Shown: positions 51,239-59,722, counted from the stretch's first letter. The stretch: DNA of 64,000 nucleotides from Streptomyces sp. CB01249 (GCF_001905735.1 NZ_LISW01000001.1:62001-126000); one strand, 5' to 3'. Notes: a model not told the origin generated them from the sequence alone. Made by a program: numbers and translations.

Positions 51239-51943
51239 ATGCGTGTTCCGGCGCATTCGGTATGCACGGCAATCCGTGACGACATCGTCTCCGGTGTCTT
51301 CGAACGCGGCAGCCGGCTCACCGAGGAGGTGCTCGCACGGCGTTACGGGGTTTCCCGCGTCCCGGTACGGGAAGCGCTGCGCACCCTGGAGTCGGAGGGC
51401 TTCGTCGTCACCCGGAGACACGCCGGAGCCTGCGTCGCCGAGCCCACGGAGCAGGAGGCAGCCGACCTCCTGGAGGTCCGCATGCTGCTGGAACCGCTGA
51501 GCGCGGCCCGCGCGGCCCAGCGCCGGACGGACGCCCACCTCAAGGTGTTGCGCGGCCTGGTCAGGCTCGGCCAGGAGCGGGCCCGCCGGGGCGAGGGCGA
51601 GGACCTGCGCTCCCTCGCCGCCTGGTTCCACGAGACGCTGGCCCAGGCGTCCGGCAGCCCCGGCCTCATCGCCCTGCTCACCCAGCTCCGCCACAAGATC
51701 GCCTGGATGTACGCGGTCGAGCAGCCGGCCCGTCCGGCCGAAGCCTGGGCCGAGCACGGGGCGCTCGTGGACGCCGTGGCGCGCGGGGACGCGGAGCGGG
51801 CGCGGGCCCTGGCGGTGCAGCTCGCCGAACGCCATGGCGCCGCGCACCGGCTCCGCCGCGCCGCCCGCCCCGCCACCGTGCCCCGGGCCGGCCGTGTGAG
51901 GGCTTCGCAACGTGCCGTAAACACCGCGAGCGGCCGGAATTAA
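51239..51943 (+). CDS. GntR-family regulator (FCD type)
   Basis: A 234-aa regulator. The winged helix is at 5-70 (DDIVSGVFERGSRLTEEVLA, RYGVSRVPVREALRTLESEG) and the FCD-type helical effector domain from about 80 (LLEVRMLLEPLSAARAA) with His in FHETLAQASG. The ATG follows CGGAGG. The upstream 130 bp are unusually AT-rich. No adjacent target is obvious; ptsH, downstream on the other strand, is a possible but unproved partner. Confidence 0.88.
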   Translation: MRVPAHSVCTAIRDDIVSGVFERGSRLTEEVLARRYGVSRVPVREALRTLESEGFVVTRRHAGACVAEPTEQEAADLLEVRMLLEPLSAARAAQRRTDAHLKVLRGLVRLGQERARRGEGEDLRSLAAWFHETLAQASGSPGLIALLTQLRHKIAWMYAVEQPARPAEAWAEHGALVDAVARGDAERARALAVQLAERHGAAHRLRRAARPATVPRAGRVRASQRAVNTASGRN

Positions 51944-52059
51944 CAAAGGGCGCGTACAAATAAAGAAAGGCACGTGTAAAAAAACCGGAATAGGTGTCGC
52001 CCGCCCATTCGGTCCGTGTCCGCCTATCCGGGTCGTCATGGCTGCGGCCCGCGCACGCA

Positions 52060-52095
52060 AAAGCCGCGGCGCCCCATGCAGGGGGCCGCGGCTTT
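52060..52095 (-). terminator. Terminator hairpin after ptsH
   Basis: 11-bp stem AAAGCCGCGGC / GCCGCGGCTTT extended by CCCC/GGGG around ATGCA, 35 nt past the ptsH stop, also facing the GntR gene. Confidence 0.75.
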
Positions 52096-52130
52096 CCCGT
52101 GAGAATTCCGGCGGTGTCGGCCGCTCGGGC

Positions 52131-52412
52131 TCAGACGGTCTCCGGAAGCTCCTCAAGCCCCTCGGCAACCAGCTTCGCCAGGCGGTCCAGGGCTGCCTCG
52201 GCGTTGTCCGCGTCGGACGCGAGCACGATCTCCTCGCCGCCCTGGGCGCCGAGACCGAGCACCGCGAGCATGGAGGCCGCGTTCACCGGGTTGCCGTCCG
52301 CCTTGGCGATGGTGACGGGGACGCCGGAGGCCGTGGCGGCACGGACGAAGATGGAAGCGGGGCGGGCGTGCAGGCCCTCGGCCCAACCGACGTTTACGCG
52401 GCGCTCAGCCAT
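52131..52412 (-). CDS. ptsH: Phosphocarrier protein HPr
   Basis: A 93-aa HPr, the phosphocarrier of the sugar phosphotransferase system between enzyme I and the EIIA proteins. The phospho-acceptor is His15 in GLHARPAS and the regulatory Ser47 is in NAASMLA. The ATG at 52412 follows AAGGGCAG. In Streptomyces this gene is part of the DasR regulon, and a matching operator lies 24 bp upstream. The gene stands alone; ptsI and crr are not in the window. Confidence 0.96.
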   Translation of the reverse strand: MAERRVNVGWAEGLHARPASIFVRAATASGVPVTIAKADGNPVNAASMLAVLGLGAQGGEEIVLASDADNAEAALDRLAKLVAEGLEELPETV

Positions 52413-52435
52413 GGTTCTGCCCTTCAAGAATCAAC

Positions 52436-52451
52436 GGTTGTCTAGACCAGT
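52436..52451. promoter_or_regulatory. DasR-responsive element (dre) of ptsH
   Basis: ACTGGTCTAGACAACC in the ptsH direction, 13 of 16 matches to the dre consensus ACTGGTCTAGACCAGT. It overlaps the expected promoter and fits DasR control of ptsH by N-acetylglucosamine metabolites. Confidence 0.8.
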
Positions 52452-52573
52452 GTCTCATGTGGTGCGCGATGCTCCGGGCAGACCCGCGGGCCCTCCCGCG
52501 CGCCGCGCCCGCGGTCGTCCGGAGACCTCAGAGTGCCCCGGCCCCGGCACGCCCGCGACCCGTGCGACAGCCG

Positions 52574-52579
52574 TAGGCT
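52574..52579 (+). promoter_or_regulatory. -10 element of a leaderless promoter (GNAT/acyl-CoA synthetase gene)
   Basis: TAGGCT, then 6 nt, then the ATG at 52586. No ribosome binding site is present. Confidence 0.6.
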
Positions 52580-52585
52580 TTCCTC

Positions 52586-55489
52586 ATGCAGCCCTCTCCG
52601 GAGCAGAGTCCGCATCACGCCTACCCCGATCACTGGGAGGCGGACGTGGTGCTCCGCGACGGCGGCACCGCGCGGATCAGGCCGATCACCACGGACGACG
52701 CCGAGCGCCTGGTCAGCTTCTACGAGCAGGTTTCCGACGAGTCGAAGTACTACCGCTTCTTCGCGCCCTACCCTCGGCTCTCCGCCAAGGACGTCCACCG
52801 CTTCACCCATCACGACTACGTCGACAGGGTGGGTCTGGCCGTCACGGTGGGCGGCGAGTTCATCGCCACCGTCCGCTACGACCGGATCGACGCGACCGGC
52901 CGCCCCGCCTCGGCCCCCGCCGACGAGGCCGAGGTCGCCTTCCTCGTCCAGGACGCCCACCAGGGCCGGGGCGTGGCCTCGACCCTGCTCGAACACATCG
53001 CGGCCGTCGCCCGCGAACGCGGCATCCGGCGGTTCGCCGCAGAGGTGCTGCCCGCCAACACCAAGATGATCAAGGTGTTCCGGGACGCCGGCTACACCCA
53101 GCAGCGCAGCTTCGAGGACGGCTCCGTCCACCTCACCCTGGACCTCGAACCCACCGCCGAATCCCTCGCCGTCCAGCGCGCCCGCGAACAGCGCGCCGAG
53201 GCCAAGTCCGTGCAGCGGCTGCTCGCCCCCGGCTCCGTCGCCGTCATCGGCGTCGGCCGCACCCCCGGCGGCGTCGGCCGCACGGTCCTGCGCAACCTGC
53301 TCGGCGCGGGCTTCACCGGCCGCGTCCACGCGGTCAACAGCGCCCTCGACGCCGGACAGGACACCATCGACGGGGTCCCCGCGCACCGCTCCCTGGGCGA
53401 GATCGGCGAGCCGGTCGACCTCGCGGTGGTGGCCGTACCCGCCGACCGCGTCCCGGAGGCCGTCGCGGACTGCGGGGAGCACGGCGTCCAGGGGCTGGTG
53501 GTCCTCTCCGCCGGTTACGCCGAGTGGGGCGCCGAGGGCCGCGAACGCCAGCGGGAACTGGTGCGCCAGGCCCGTTCGTACGGCATGCGGATCATCGGAC
53601 CCAATGCGTTCGGCGTCATCAACAACTCCGAGGCCGTCCGGCTCAACGCCTCGCTCGCCCCGGACCGGCCCGCCTCCGGGCGCATCGGCCTGTTCACCCA
53701 GTCCGGCGCCATCGGCATCGCCCTGCTCTCCGGGCTCTACCGGCGCGGCGCGGGCCTCTCCACCTTCATCTCGGCCGGCAACCGGGCCGACATCTCCGGC
53801 AACGACTTCCTTCAGTACTGGTACGAGGACCCGGACACCGATGTCGCCCTGCTCTACCTGGAGTCGCTGGGCAACCCGCGCAAGTTCACCCGCCTCGCCC
53901 GCCGTACCGCCGCCGTGAAGCCGGTGGTCGTGGTCAAGGGCGCCCGGCACAGCGGCTCCACCCCGCCCGGCCACGCCGTCCCCGTCAGCCGCATCCCCGA
54001 CTCCACGGTCTCCGCGCTGATGCGGCAGGCGGGGGTCATCCGCGTCGACACGGTCACCGAGATGGTCGACGCCGGGCTGCTCCTCGCGGACCAGCCGCTT
54101 CCGGCGGGCGGACGCGTCGCGATCCTCGGCAACTCGGAGTCCCTGGGGCTGCTCACGTACGACGTGTGCCTGGCCGAGGGGCTTCGCCCGCGCCCGCCCA
54201 TCGACCTCACCACGTCCGCCACCCCGCAGGACTTCCGGGACGCGCTGTCGGCGGCGCTGGCCGACGGTGCGTGCGACGCCGTGATCGTGACGGCGATCCC
54301 GTGGGTCGGCGAGAACGGCGAGGCGGAGTCGGGCGACGGCGAGGTCCTGGCCACCGCGCTGCACGCGGCGGCCGCCGCCGGTCCTGCCAAGCCGGTCGCC
54401 GTGGTCCACGTCGAGATCGGCGGCCTGGCGGAGGCGCTGTCGGCCGCCACCAGCACGGTGGCGCAGCCGCGCCCGGCCACCCAGCCGTTCACGGCGGCGC
54501 AGGGGACGACGGCGGCCCCCGCCGCGCCGCCGAGCGCCCCGCAGCCCACCGCCCCGCAGCCCGCCAATGCGGACGCCGCCCCCGGCGTCCCCCCGGAGGA
54601 CGCCCCCCGCCGCGGCCGCATCCCCGCCTACCCCGCCGCCGAGCGCGCCGTGCGGGCGCTCGCCGAGGCCGTGCGGTACGCGCAGTGGCGGCGGCAGGCC
54701 GCGACGCCCGGCAAGGTGCCCGACTTCCTCGACGACACCATCGACCCCCCGGGCGCCGCCGCCCGCATCGACGCGCTCCTCGGCGAGGACCCCGACCCGC
54801 GCGGCAGGCCGCTCGGCCACGACGAGGCCCGCGAACTCCTCGCCTGCTACGGCATCGCCGTACGCCCCACGCTGCCCGCCCCCGGTCCGGAGGAGGCCGT
54901 GGCGGCCGCCGCCCGGCTCGGTTACCCGGTGGCGCTCAAGACGACCGCGCCCCATCTGCGCCACCGGGCCGACCTCGGGGGCGTACGCCTGGACCTCGAC
55001 AGCGAGGCGGCCCTGCGCCGCGCGTACGGCGACCTCACCGAACTGCTCGGCAAACCGGCGGAGCTGCGGCCCGTCGTCCAGGCCATGGCGCCGCGCGGCG
55101 TCGACACCGTCGTACGGGCCACCATCGACCCGGCCGCGGGCGCCGTGCTCTCGTTCGGTCTCGCCGGGGCGCCCTCCGAGCTGCTCGGCGACACCGCCCA
55201 CCGCCTGGTCCCGGCCACCGACCGGGACGCCGCCGAGCTGATCCGGTCCATCCGCGCGGCCCCGGTCCTGTTCGGCTGGCGCGGTGCGGCGCCGGTGGAC
55301 ACCGCCGCGCTGGAGGAGCTGCTGCTGCGGGTCTCCCGGCTGGTCGACGACCATCCCGAGGTGGTCTCCATCGCCCTGGAACCGGTCGTGGTCGCCCCGC
55401 AGGGGCTCTCCGTGCTCGGGGCGAGCGTCCGCCTCTCACCGCCCCCGGCCCGGAACGACCTCGGCCCGCGCCGCCTGTCGAACTACTGA
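52586..55489 (+). CDS. GNAT acetyltransferase fused to NDP-forming acyl-CoA-synthetase-like domains (Pat-type)
   Basis: A 967-aa protein. An N-terminal GNAT domain (about 30-185; QGRGVASTLLEHI is the acetyl-CoA loop) is followed by CoA-binding (SVAVIGVGRTPGGVGRTVL), succinyl-CoA-ligase-like (FTQSGAIGIALLSG) and, after a Pro/Ala-rich linker (about 630-675), an ATP-grasp domain (VALKTTAPHLRHRADLGGV). This is the layout of Pat-type protein lysine acetyltransferases, with the GNAT domain at the N-terminus. Such enzymes silence acyl-CoA synthetases by acetylation. Whether the synthetase part is catalytic is not known; the usual active-site His of the ligase part is not identified here. Confidence 0.9.
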   Translation: MQPSPEQSPHHAYPDHWEADVVLRDGGTARIRPITTDDAERLVSFYEQVSDESKYYRFFAPYPRLSAKDVHRFTHHDYVDRVGLAVTVGGEFIATVRYDRIDATGRPASAPADEAEVAFLVQDAHQGRGVASTLLEHIAAVARERGIRRFAAEVLPANTKMIKVFRDAGYTQQRSFEDGSVHLTLDLEPTAESLAVQRAREQRAEAKSVQRLLAPGSVAVIGVGRTPGGVGRTVLRNLLGAGFTGRVHAVNSALDAGQDTIDGVPAHRSLGEIGEPVDLAVVAVPADRVPEAVADCGEHGVQGLVVLSAGYAEWGAEGRERQRELVRQARSYGMRIIGPNAFGVINNSEAVRLNASLAPDRPASGRIGLFTQSGAIGIALLSGLYRRGAGLSTFISAGNRADISGNDFLQYWYEDPDTDVALLYLESLGNPRKFTRLARRTAAVKPVVVVKGARHSGSTPPGHAVPVSRIPDSTVSALMRQAGVIRVDTVTEMVDAGLLLADQPLPAGGRVAILGNSESLGLLTYDVCLAEGLRPRPPIDLTTSATPQDFRDALSAALADGACDAVIVTAIPWVGENGEAESGDGEVLATALHAAAAAGPAKPVAVVHVEIGGLAEALSAATSTVAQPRPATQPFTAAQGTTAAPAAPPSAPQPTAPQPANADAAPGVPPEDAPRRGRIPAYPAAERAVRALAEAVRYAQWRRQAATPGKVPDFLDDTIDPPGAAARIDALLGEDPDPRGRPLGHDEARELLACYGIAVRPTLPAPGPEEAVAAAARLGYPVALKTTAPHLRHRADLGGVRLDLDSEAALRRAYGDLTELLGKPAELRPVVQAMAPRGVDTVVRATIDPAAGAVLSFGLAGAPSELLGDTAHRLVPATDRDAAELIRSIRAAPVLFGWRGAAPVDTAALEELLLRVSRLVDDHPEVVSIALEPVVVAPQGLSVLGASVRLSPPPARNDLGPRRLSNY

Positions 55490-55565
55490 CGGGCCCCGCT
55501 CGCGTCCCCCTGGACCGCCCGGGACAGGGGCTCCGGCGGCGTCCCCGGCAGCCATCCGGCCCCCG

Positions 55566-55571
55566 TAGGAT
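55566..55571 (+). promoter_or_regulatory. -10 element of a leaderless promoter (DUF5998 gene)
   Basis: TAGGAT, then 7 nt, then the ATG at 55579. No ribosome binding site is present. Confidence 0.65.
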
Positions 55572-55578
55572 GGTTCCC

Positions 55579-56175
55579 ATGGCTAAGACCGGTACGACCA
55601 CCCAGGGGCTGCGCGCGGCGATCGAGCGCAGCGGCTACTACCCGGCCCTCGTGGCCGAGGCGGTGGAGGCCGCCGTGGGCGGTGAGCCGGTCGCTTCGTA
55701 CCTGGTGCACCAGGAGACGACCTTCGACTCCAACGAGGTGCGCCGGCACGTCACGGTGCTGGTGCTCACGGACACCCGCTTCATCGTCAGCCACACCGAC
55801 GAGCAGAACGCGGACACCAGCTCCCCCTCGCCGTACGCCACCACCTCGACGGAGTCGGTCAAGCTGGACCGGATCTCCTCGGTCGTGGTCAGCCGCGTCG
55901 TCGCCAACCCGGAGAAGTACGTCCCGGGCACCCTGCCCCGCGAGGTCGTCCTGACCATCGGCTGGGGCGCGGTCTCCCGGATCGACCTGGAGCCCGCCGC
56001 CTGCGGCGACCCGAACTGCGAGGCGGACCACGGCTACACCGGCAGCACCACCGCCGACGACCTGAGCCTGCGGGTCAGCGAGGCCGGCGACGGCCCGGAC
56101 ACCGTGCGCCAGACCCTCGCCTTCGCCCAGGCGCTCTCCGAGGCCACGGTCGCGACCCCCGCGGCCGGCCGCTGA
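55579..56175 (+). CDS. DUF5998 family protein
   Basis: A 198-aa soluble actinobacterial protein. It has a beta-rich middle (VTVLVLTDTRFIVSHTDEQ, then KLDRISSVVVSRVV) that looks like a PH-like or lipocalin-type fold, a CGDPNCEADHGY cluster that could bind metal, and a C-terminal helix. The last base of its TGA is the first base of the next gene's ATG, so translation is coupled to the phosphodiesterase gene. Function unknown. Confidence 0.82.
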   Translation: MAKTGTTTQGLRAAIERSGYYPALVAEAVEAAVGGEPVASYLVHQETTFDSNEVRRHVTVLVLTDTRFIVSHTDEQNADTSSPSPYATTSTESVKLDRISSVVVSRVVANPEKYVPGTLPREVVLTIGWGAVSRIDLEPAACGDPNCEADHGYTGSTTADDLSLRVSEAGDGPDTVRQTLAFAQALSEATVATPAAGR

Positions 56176-57365
56176 TGGTCCAGCCGGCCTGGCCGGACGA
56201 CTTCGTCCCGCTGCCCGTCGACAGCGCGCCCGTCCCGGAGTACGGCAGCGGCTCGCTCGCCGACCTGCTGCCGACCCTGCTCGCGGGCCAGGAGGTCCCG
56301 GGCTTCGAGGCGGCCATCGGCGAACTCGCCCCCGCCGACCGGAACTGCGTCTTCCTGATCGACGGCCTCGGCTGGGAGCAGATCAAGGCCCACCCCGACG
56401 AGGCCCCGTTCCTGCACTCCCTGCTGCCGACCTCGCGCGGCGGCACCGGCCGCCCGATCACGGCCGGTTTCCCGGCCACCACGGCGACCTCGCTGGCCTC
56501 CGTCGGCACCGGCCTGCCCCCGGGCGAGCACGGTCTTCCCGGTTACACCGTCCGTAACCCCGAGACCGGCGAGCTGATGAACCAGCTCCGCTGGAAGCCG
56601 TGGACCCCGCCGAAGGCGTGGCAACCCCACCCCACCCTCTTCCAGCTCGCCGACGCCGCCGGTGTGCGTACCGCCCAGGTCTCCGCCCCCGCCTTCGAGC
56701 AGACCCCGCTGACCAAGGTCGGGCTGAGCGGCGGCTCCTTCCTCGGCCGGCTCAGCGGCGAGGAGCGGATGGACACCGCCGCCGAACGGCTGGCCCACGG
56801 CGACCGCTCGCTCGTCTATACGTACTACAGCGAGGTCGACGGCAAGGGCCACCGCTTCGGCACCGACTCCGACGCCTGGCGCGGACAGCTGATGTACGTC
56901 GACGGGCTGGCCCGGCGCCTGGCCGAGCAGCTTCCGCCGCGCTCGGCGCTCTACATCACCGCCGACCACGGCATGATCGACATCCCCTTCGACGAGCAGT
57001 CCCGGATCGACTTCGACGAGGACTGGGAGCTGAGCGCCGGCGTCGCGCTGCTCGGCGGCGAGGGCCGGGCGCGGCACGTGTACGCCGTCCCGGGCGCCGC
57101 GTCCGACGTGCTGGCCGTCTGGCGCGAGGTGCTGGGCGAGCAGTTCTGGGTGGCGAGCCGGGACGAGGCCGTCGCCGCGGGCTGGTTCGGCCCCCGCGTC
57201 GACGAGCGGGTGTACGGCCGGATCGGCGATGTGGTCGCCGCCGCCCACGACGACGTGGTGATCACCGCCTCGCGCAACGAGCCGCACGAGTCGGCCATGG
57301 TCGGCATGCACGGCTCCATGACCCCCGTCGAGCAGTTCGTCCCGCTCCTCGAAGTACGCTCGTAG
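56175..57365 (+). CDS. Alkaline-phosphatase-superfamily protein (nucleotide pyrophosphatase/phosphodiesterase type)
   Basis: A 396-aa bimetal hydrolase. The metal ligands and nucleophile fit nucleotide pyrophosphatases: Asp in FLIDGLGWEQ, the Thr in FPATTATSLAS, the Asp/His block SEVDGKGHRFG, TADHGM, and the final His in VGMHGSM. It probably cleaves phosphodiesters. The ATG overlaps the upstream TGA by one base. The thymidine kinase gene follows 54 bp downstream, possibly in the same operon. Confidence 0.9.
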   Translation: MVQPAWPDDFVPLPVDSAPVPEYGSGSLADLLPTLLAGQEVPGFEAAIGELAPADRNCVFLIDGLGWEQIKAHPDEAPFLHSLLPTSRGGTGRPITAGFPATTATSLASVGTGLPPGEHGLPGYTVRNPETGELMNQLRWKPWTPPKAWQPHPTLFQLADAAGVRTAQVSAPAFEQTPLTKVGLSGGSFLGRLSGEERMDTAAERLAHGDRSLVYTYYSEVDGKGHRFGTDSDAWRGQLMYVDGLARRLAEQLPPRSALYITADHGMIDIPFDEQSRIDFDEDWELSAGVALLGGEGRARHVYAVPGAASDVLAVWREVLGEQFWVASRDEAVAAGWFGPRVDERVYGRIGDVVAAAHDDVVITASRNEPHESAMVGMHGSMTPVEQFVPLLEVRS

Positions 57366-57418
57366 CCCGTTCCGTCCAGCCGCTCTCCCTTCCCGTCCCG
57401 AAAGGTGCTCAACCCCTC

Positions 57419-58069
57419 ATGCCCGAGCTTGTGTTCTTCTCCGGAACGATGGACTGCGGAAAGAGCACCCTGGCCCTCCAGATCGGCCACAACCGGTCGG
57501 CGAGGGGCCTGCAGGGCGTGATCTTCACCCGGGACGACCGGGCGGGGGAGGGGAAGCTCTCCTCGCGCCTCGGCCTGGTCACGGAGGCCGTCGAGGCCGA
57601 CGAGAACATGGACCTGTACGCGTATCTCGTCGCCCAGCTGTCCAAGGGCGGCCGGGTCGACTACGTGATCGTGGACGAGGCTCAGTTCCTGGCCCCGGCC
57701 CAGATCGACCAGCTGGCCCGGGTCGTGGACGACCTGGAGATGGACGTCTTCGCCTTCGGCATCACGACGGACTTCCGCACCCGGCTCTTCCCCGGCTCGC
57801 AACGGCTGGTCGAGCTCGCGGACCGGATAGAACAGCTCCAGGTCGAAGCCCTCTGCTGGTGTGGCGCCCGCGCCACGCACAACGCCCGGACCGTGGACGG
57901 CGAGATGGTCGTGGAGGGCGCACAGGTCGTCGTCGGCGATGTGAACCGCCCGGCGGGCGAGGTCGGTTACGAGGTCCTGTGCCGCCGTCACCACCGCCGC
58001 CGAGCCACCGCGGCGTCCGCCCAGGCCGCCGCGCTCTCCCCGGACGTCCTGCCGGTCAGCTCCGCCTGA
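57419..58069 (+). CDS. tdk: Thymidine kinase (type II, TK1-like)
   Basis: A 216-aa enzyme that phosphorylates thymidine for salvage of dTTP. The P-loop is GTMDCGKST (9-17), the catalytic base is Glu87 in DEAQF, and a zinc site has Cys146 and Cys148 (CWCGA) with Cys188 and His191 (CRRHH). A stretch of about 24 residues after the last zinc ligand is additional. The ATG follows AAAGGTG. It fits with nrdJ in nucleotide supply. Its stop is 3 nt from the converging MerR gene, and there is no terminator between them. Confidence 0.95.
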   Translation: MPELVFFSGTMDCGKSTLALQIGHNRSARGLQGVIFTRDDRAGEGKLSSRLGLVTEAVEADENMDLYAYLVAQLSKGGRVDYVIVDEAQFLAPAQIDQLARVVDDLEMDVFAFGITTDFRTRLFPGSQRLVELADRIEQLQVEALCWCGARATHNARTVDGEMVVEGAQVVVGDVNRPAGEVGYEVLCRRHHRRRATAASAQAAALSPDVLPVSSA

Positions 58070-58072
58070 CGC

Positions 58073-58429
58073 TCAGCCCGCCGCCCGCAGCGGGCAGCCC
58101 GTGTGGGCACGTGCGGTCAGGTCGGCCCGCAGGGCGCTGAGTTGGGCCATGCGCGCGTCGATGACCGCGATCTTCTCCTCGAACAGCGCGGACAGTGCCG
58201 CCGCGCTGTCCGGTGTGTCGCACAGTTCCTCGCCCGTGCGCGCGATCTCGGCCAGGGAGAAGCCGAGCGCCTGGGCGGTACGGACGTAGGCGAGCCAGGG
58301 GACCGTCTCCGGTGGGAAGTCGCGGTAGCCGTTGGGCAGCCGCTGCCCGGAGATCAGCCCGGTCCTCTCGTAGAAGCGGATGGTGTCCCTGCTCAGCCCC
58401 GTCTGCGCGGCCAGCTCCCCGATGCGCAC
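58073..58429 (-). CDS. MerR-family transcriptional regulator
   Basis: A 118-aa MerR protein. The winged helix is MRIGELAAQTGLSRDTIRFY, followed by ERTGLISGQRL and the dimerisation helix. Metal-type cysteines are few (ELCDTP and TGCPLRAAG), so ligand identity is open. The codon at the start is GTG, with GGGAGA ahead. It is divergent from a membrane protein gene; the 71-bp space holds a MerR-type promoter with a long spacer. Confidence 0.9.
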   Translation of the reverse strand: MRIGELAAQTGLSRDTIRFYERTGLISGQRLPNGYRDFPPETVPWLAYVRTAQALGFSLAEIARTGEELCDTPDSAAALSALFEEKIAVIDARMAQLSALRADLTARAHTGCPLRAAG

Positions 58430-58457
58430 GGCTCTCCCACCCTCCGGGTCCGCGGAC

Positions 58458-58489
58458 TTGACCTTGGACAGTACTCCAGTGTTTACGGT
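58458..58489 (+). promoter_or_regulatory. MerR-type promoter and dyad upstream of the membrane protein gene
   Basis: TTGACC (58458-58463) and a -10 candidate TACGGT (58484-58489) are about 20 bp apart, the abnormally long spacing that MerR proteins correct by DNA distortion. Between them ACCTTGGA (58461-58468) and TCCAGTGT (58475-58482) form a dyad with 6 of 8 pairs. Confidence 0.55.
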
Positions 58490-58500
58490 CGGGGGCGTCC

Positions 58501-58974
58501 GTGAAGGAAGCCGTCAGGAGCCCCGCCTTGTTCCGTACCGTCACACCCTCCCACCCCGCCTATCCGCGTTTCGTACGCGCCAGCGCGTGGTACGACCTCG
58601 TCGTCACCGCGGGGTTCGCCACCCCGTGGACGTACACGCTGGTGAACAGTGCACTGTCCCGGCTGGGGGAGGCGATCGGGGCGGGCGCCCTGCCCGCCCT
58701 CGACCCGATCGAAACCCTCTACGCCAACCTCATGGGGTCGGTGGTGGTCGTCTGGGCGCTCCTGCGCCTCGTCCGGCCGCTGCCGGTGCACGGTCTCTAC
58801 GACGGCCTCGCGCGCACGCTGTTCGCCCTGTGGCAGGCGTACGCGCTCGCCCACGGCGCCCCGTACTGGCTCTGGCTGTTCCTGGTGGCCGAGGTGGCGT
58901 TCGGCGTCGTCCAGCTCGCACCCTGGCGGCTCGTACGCGGTGCGGTCAGCGTGCCACCGAGCGCTGGATCGTGA
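58501..58974 (+). CDS. Hypothetical membrane protein controlled by the MerR regulator
   Basis: A 157-aa protein with about four membrane segments (29-50, 73-90, 102-118, 123-138). I do not recognise the family. GTG at 58501 starts about 12 nt after the predicted -10 of a MerR-type promoter. Its last 29 bp overlap the 3' end of the convergent VOC gene on the other strand. It could be a transporter or stress-sensing membrane protein whose expression MerR activates. Confidence 0.68.
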   Translation: MKEAVRSPALFRTVTPSHPAYPRFVRASAWYDLVVTAGFATPWTYTLVNSALSRLGEAIGAGALPALDPIETLYANLMGSVVVVWALLRLVRPLPVHGLYDGLARTLFALWQAYALAHGAPYWLWLFLVAEVAFGVVQLAPWRLVRGAVSVPPSAGS

Positions 58975-59722
58975 AGACCGCGCCCTCCGGGTCCGCGACC
59001 GTCGCGACCCGGCCGCTCGGGCCCTCCCTCGGCGGGGTCAAAACCTGACCGCCTAGCTCCGCGACCTGCTGCGCGGCCTCGTCCGTGTCGGCCACCTCGA
59101 AGTACGTCATCCAGTGCGGCCCCCGGTCGCGCAGCGGGGCGTGGCCGACGCCGTGCAGCGAGGCGACCGGGCGGCCCTGGAGGTGCAGGGTCTGGTAGTC
59201 GAAGTCCGCCGAGACGACGGCCTTGGTCTCGTAGCCGAAGACCGCCTGGTAGAACTTGGCGACCGTCGACGTCTCCCGGGTCACCAGCTCGTTCCAGACC
59301 GGGGTGCCGGGCGTCCCGGCCAGTGCGGTGCCGATGTGCGCGGCGGCCTGCCAGATCCCGAAGACGGCCCCGCCCGGGTCGGAGGCGATGGCCATGCGGC
59401 CCGCCTCGCCCGCGTCGAGCGGCCCGACGCCGACCGTGCCGCCGCAGGCCCGGATGGCCTCCGCCGTCTGATCGGCGTCGTCGGTGGCCAGATAGGTCGT
59501 CCAGGCGATCGGGAGGTGCCGGTCCGGCGGCAGCTGGCCGATGCCCGCGACCTCCTTCCCGTCGATCAGCGCCCGTACGTACGGGCCGAGCTGCTCGGGG
59601 CCGGGGCCGAACTCCCAGCCGAACAGCTCGGCGTAGAAGTTCTGGGTCGTGCGCAGGCCGTGCACGATCAGGCTCACCCAGCAAGGTGTTCCGGGTGTAC
59701 GCCGAGCGGCAGCCTCGGTCAT
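58946..59722 (-). CDS. VOC (glyoxalase/bleomycin-resistance) family protein, two-domain
   Basis: A 258-aa protein with two tandem vicinal-oxygen-chelate domains. N-half: CWVSLIVHGLRTTQNFYAEL and GAVFGIWQ. C-half: VWNELVTRETSTVAKFYQAV and VADPEGAVFTIQ. The family includes glyoxalases, dioxygenases and antibiotic-binding proteins. The usual His/Glu metal ligands are not all obvious, so it may be a binding protein. ATG at 59722 with GAGGAG 7 nt ahead is preferred over the in-frame GTG at 59728. Confidence 0.88.
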   Translation of the reverse strand: MTEAAARRTPGTPCWVSLIVHGLRTTQNFYAELFGWEFGPGPEQLGPYVRALIDGKEVAGIGQLPPDRHLPIAWTTYLATDDADQTAEAIRACGGTVGVGPLDAGEAGRMAIASDPGGAVFGIWQAAAHIGTALAGTPGTPVWNELVTRETSTVAKFYQAVFGYETKAVVSADFDYQTLHLQGRPVASLHGVGHAPLRDRGPHWMTYFEVADTDEAAQQVAELGGQVLTPPREGPSGRVATVADPEGAVFTIQRSVAR

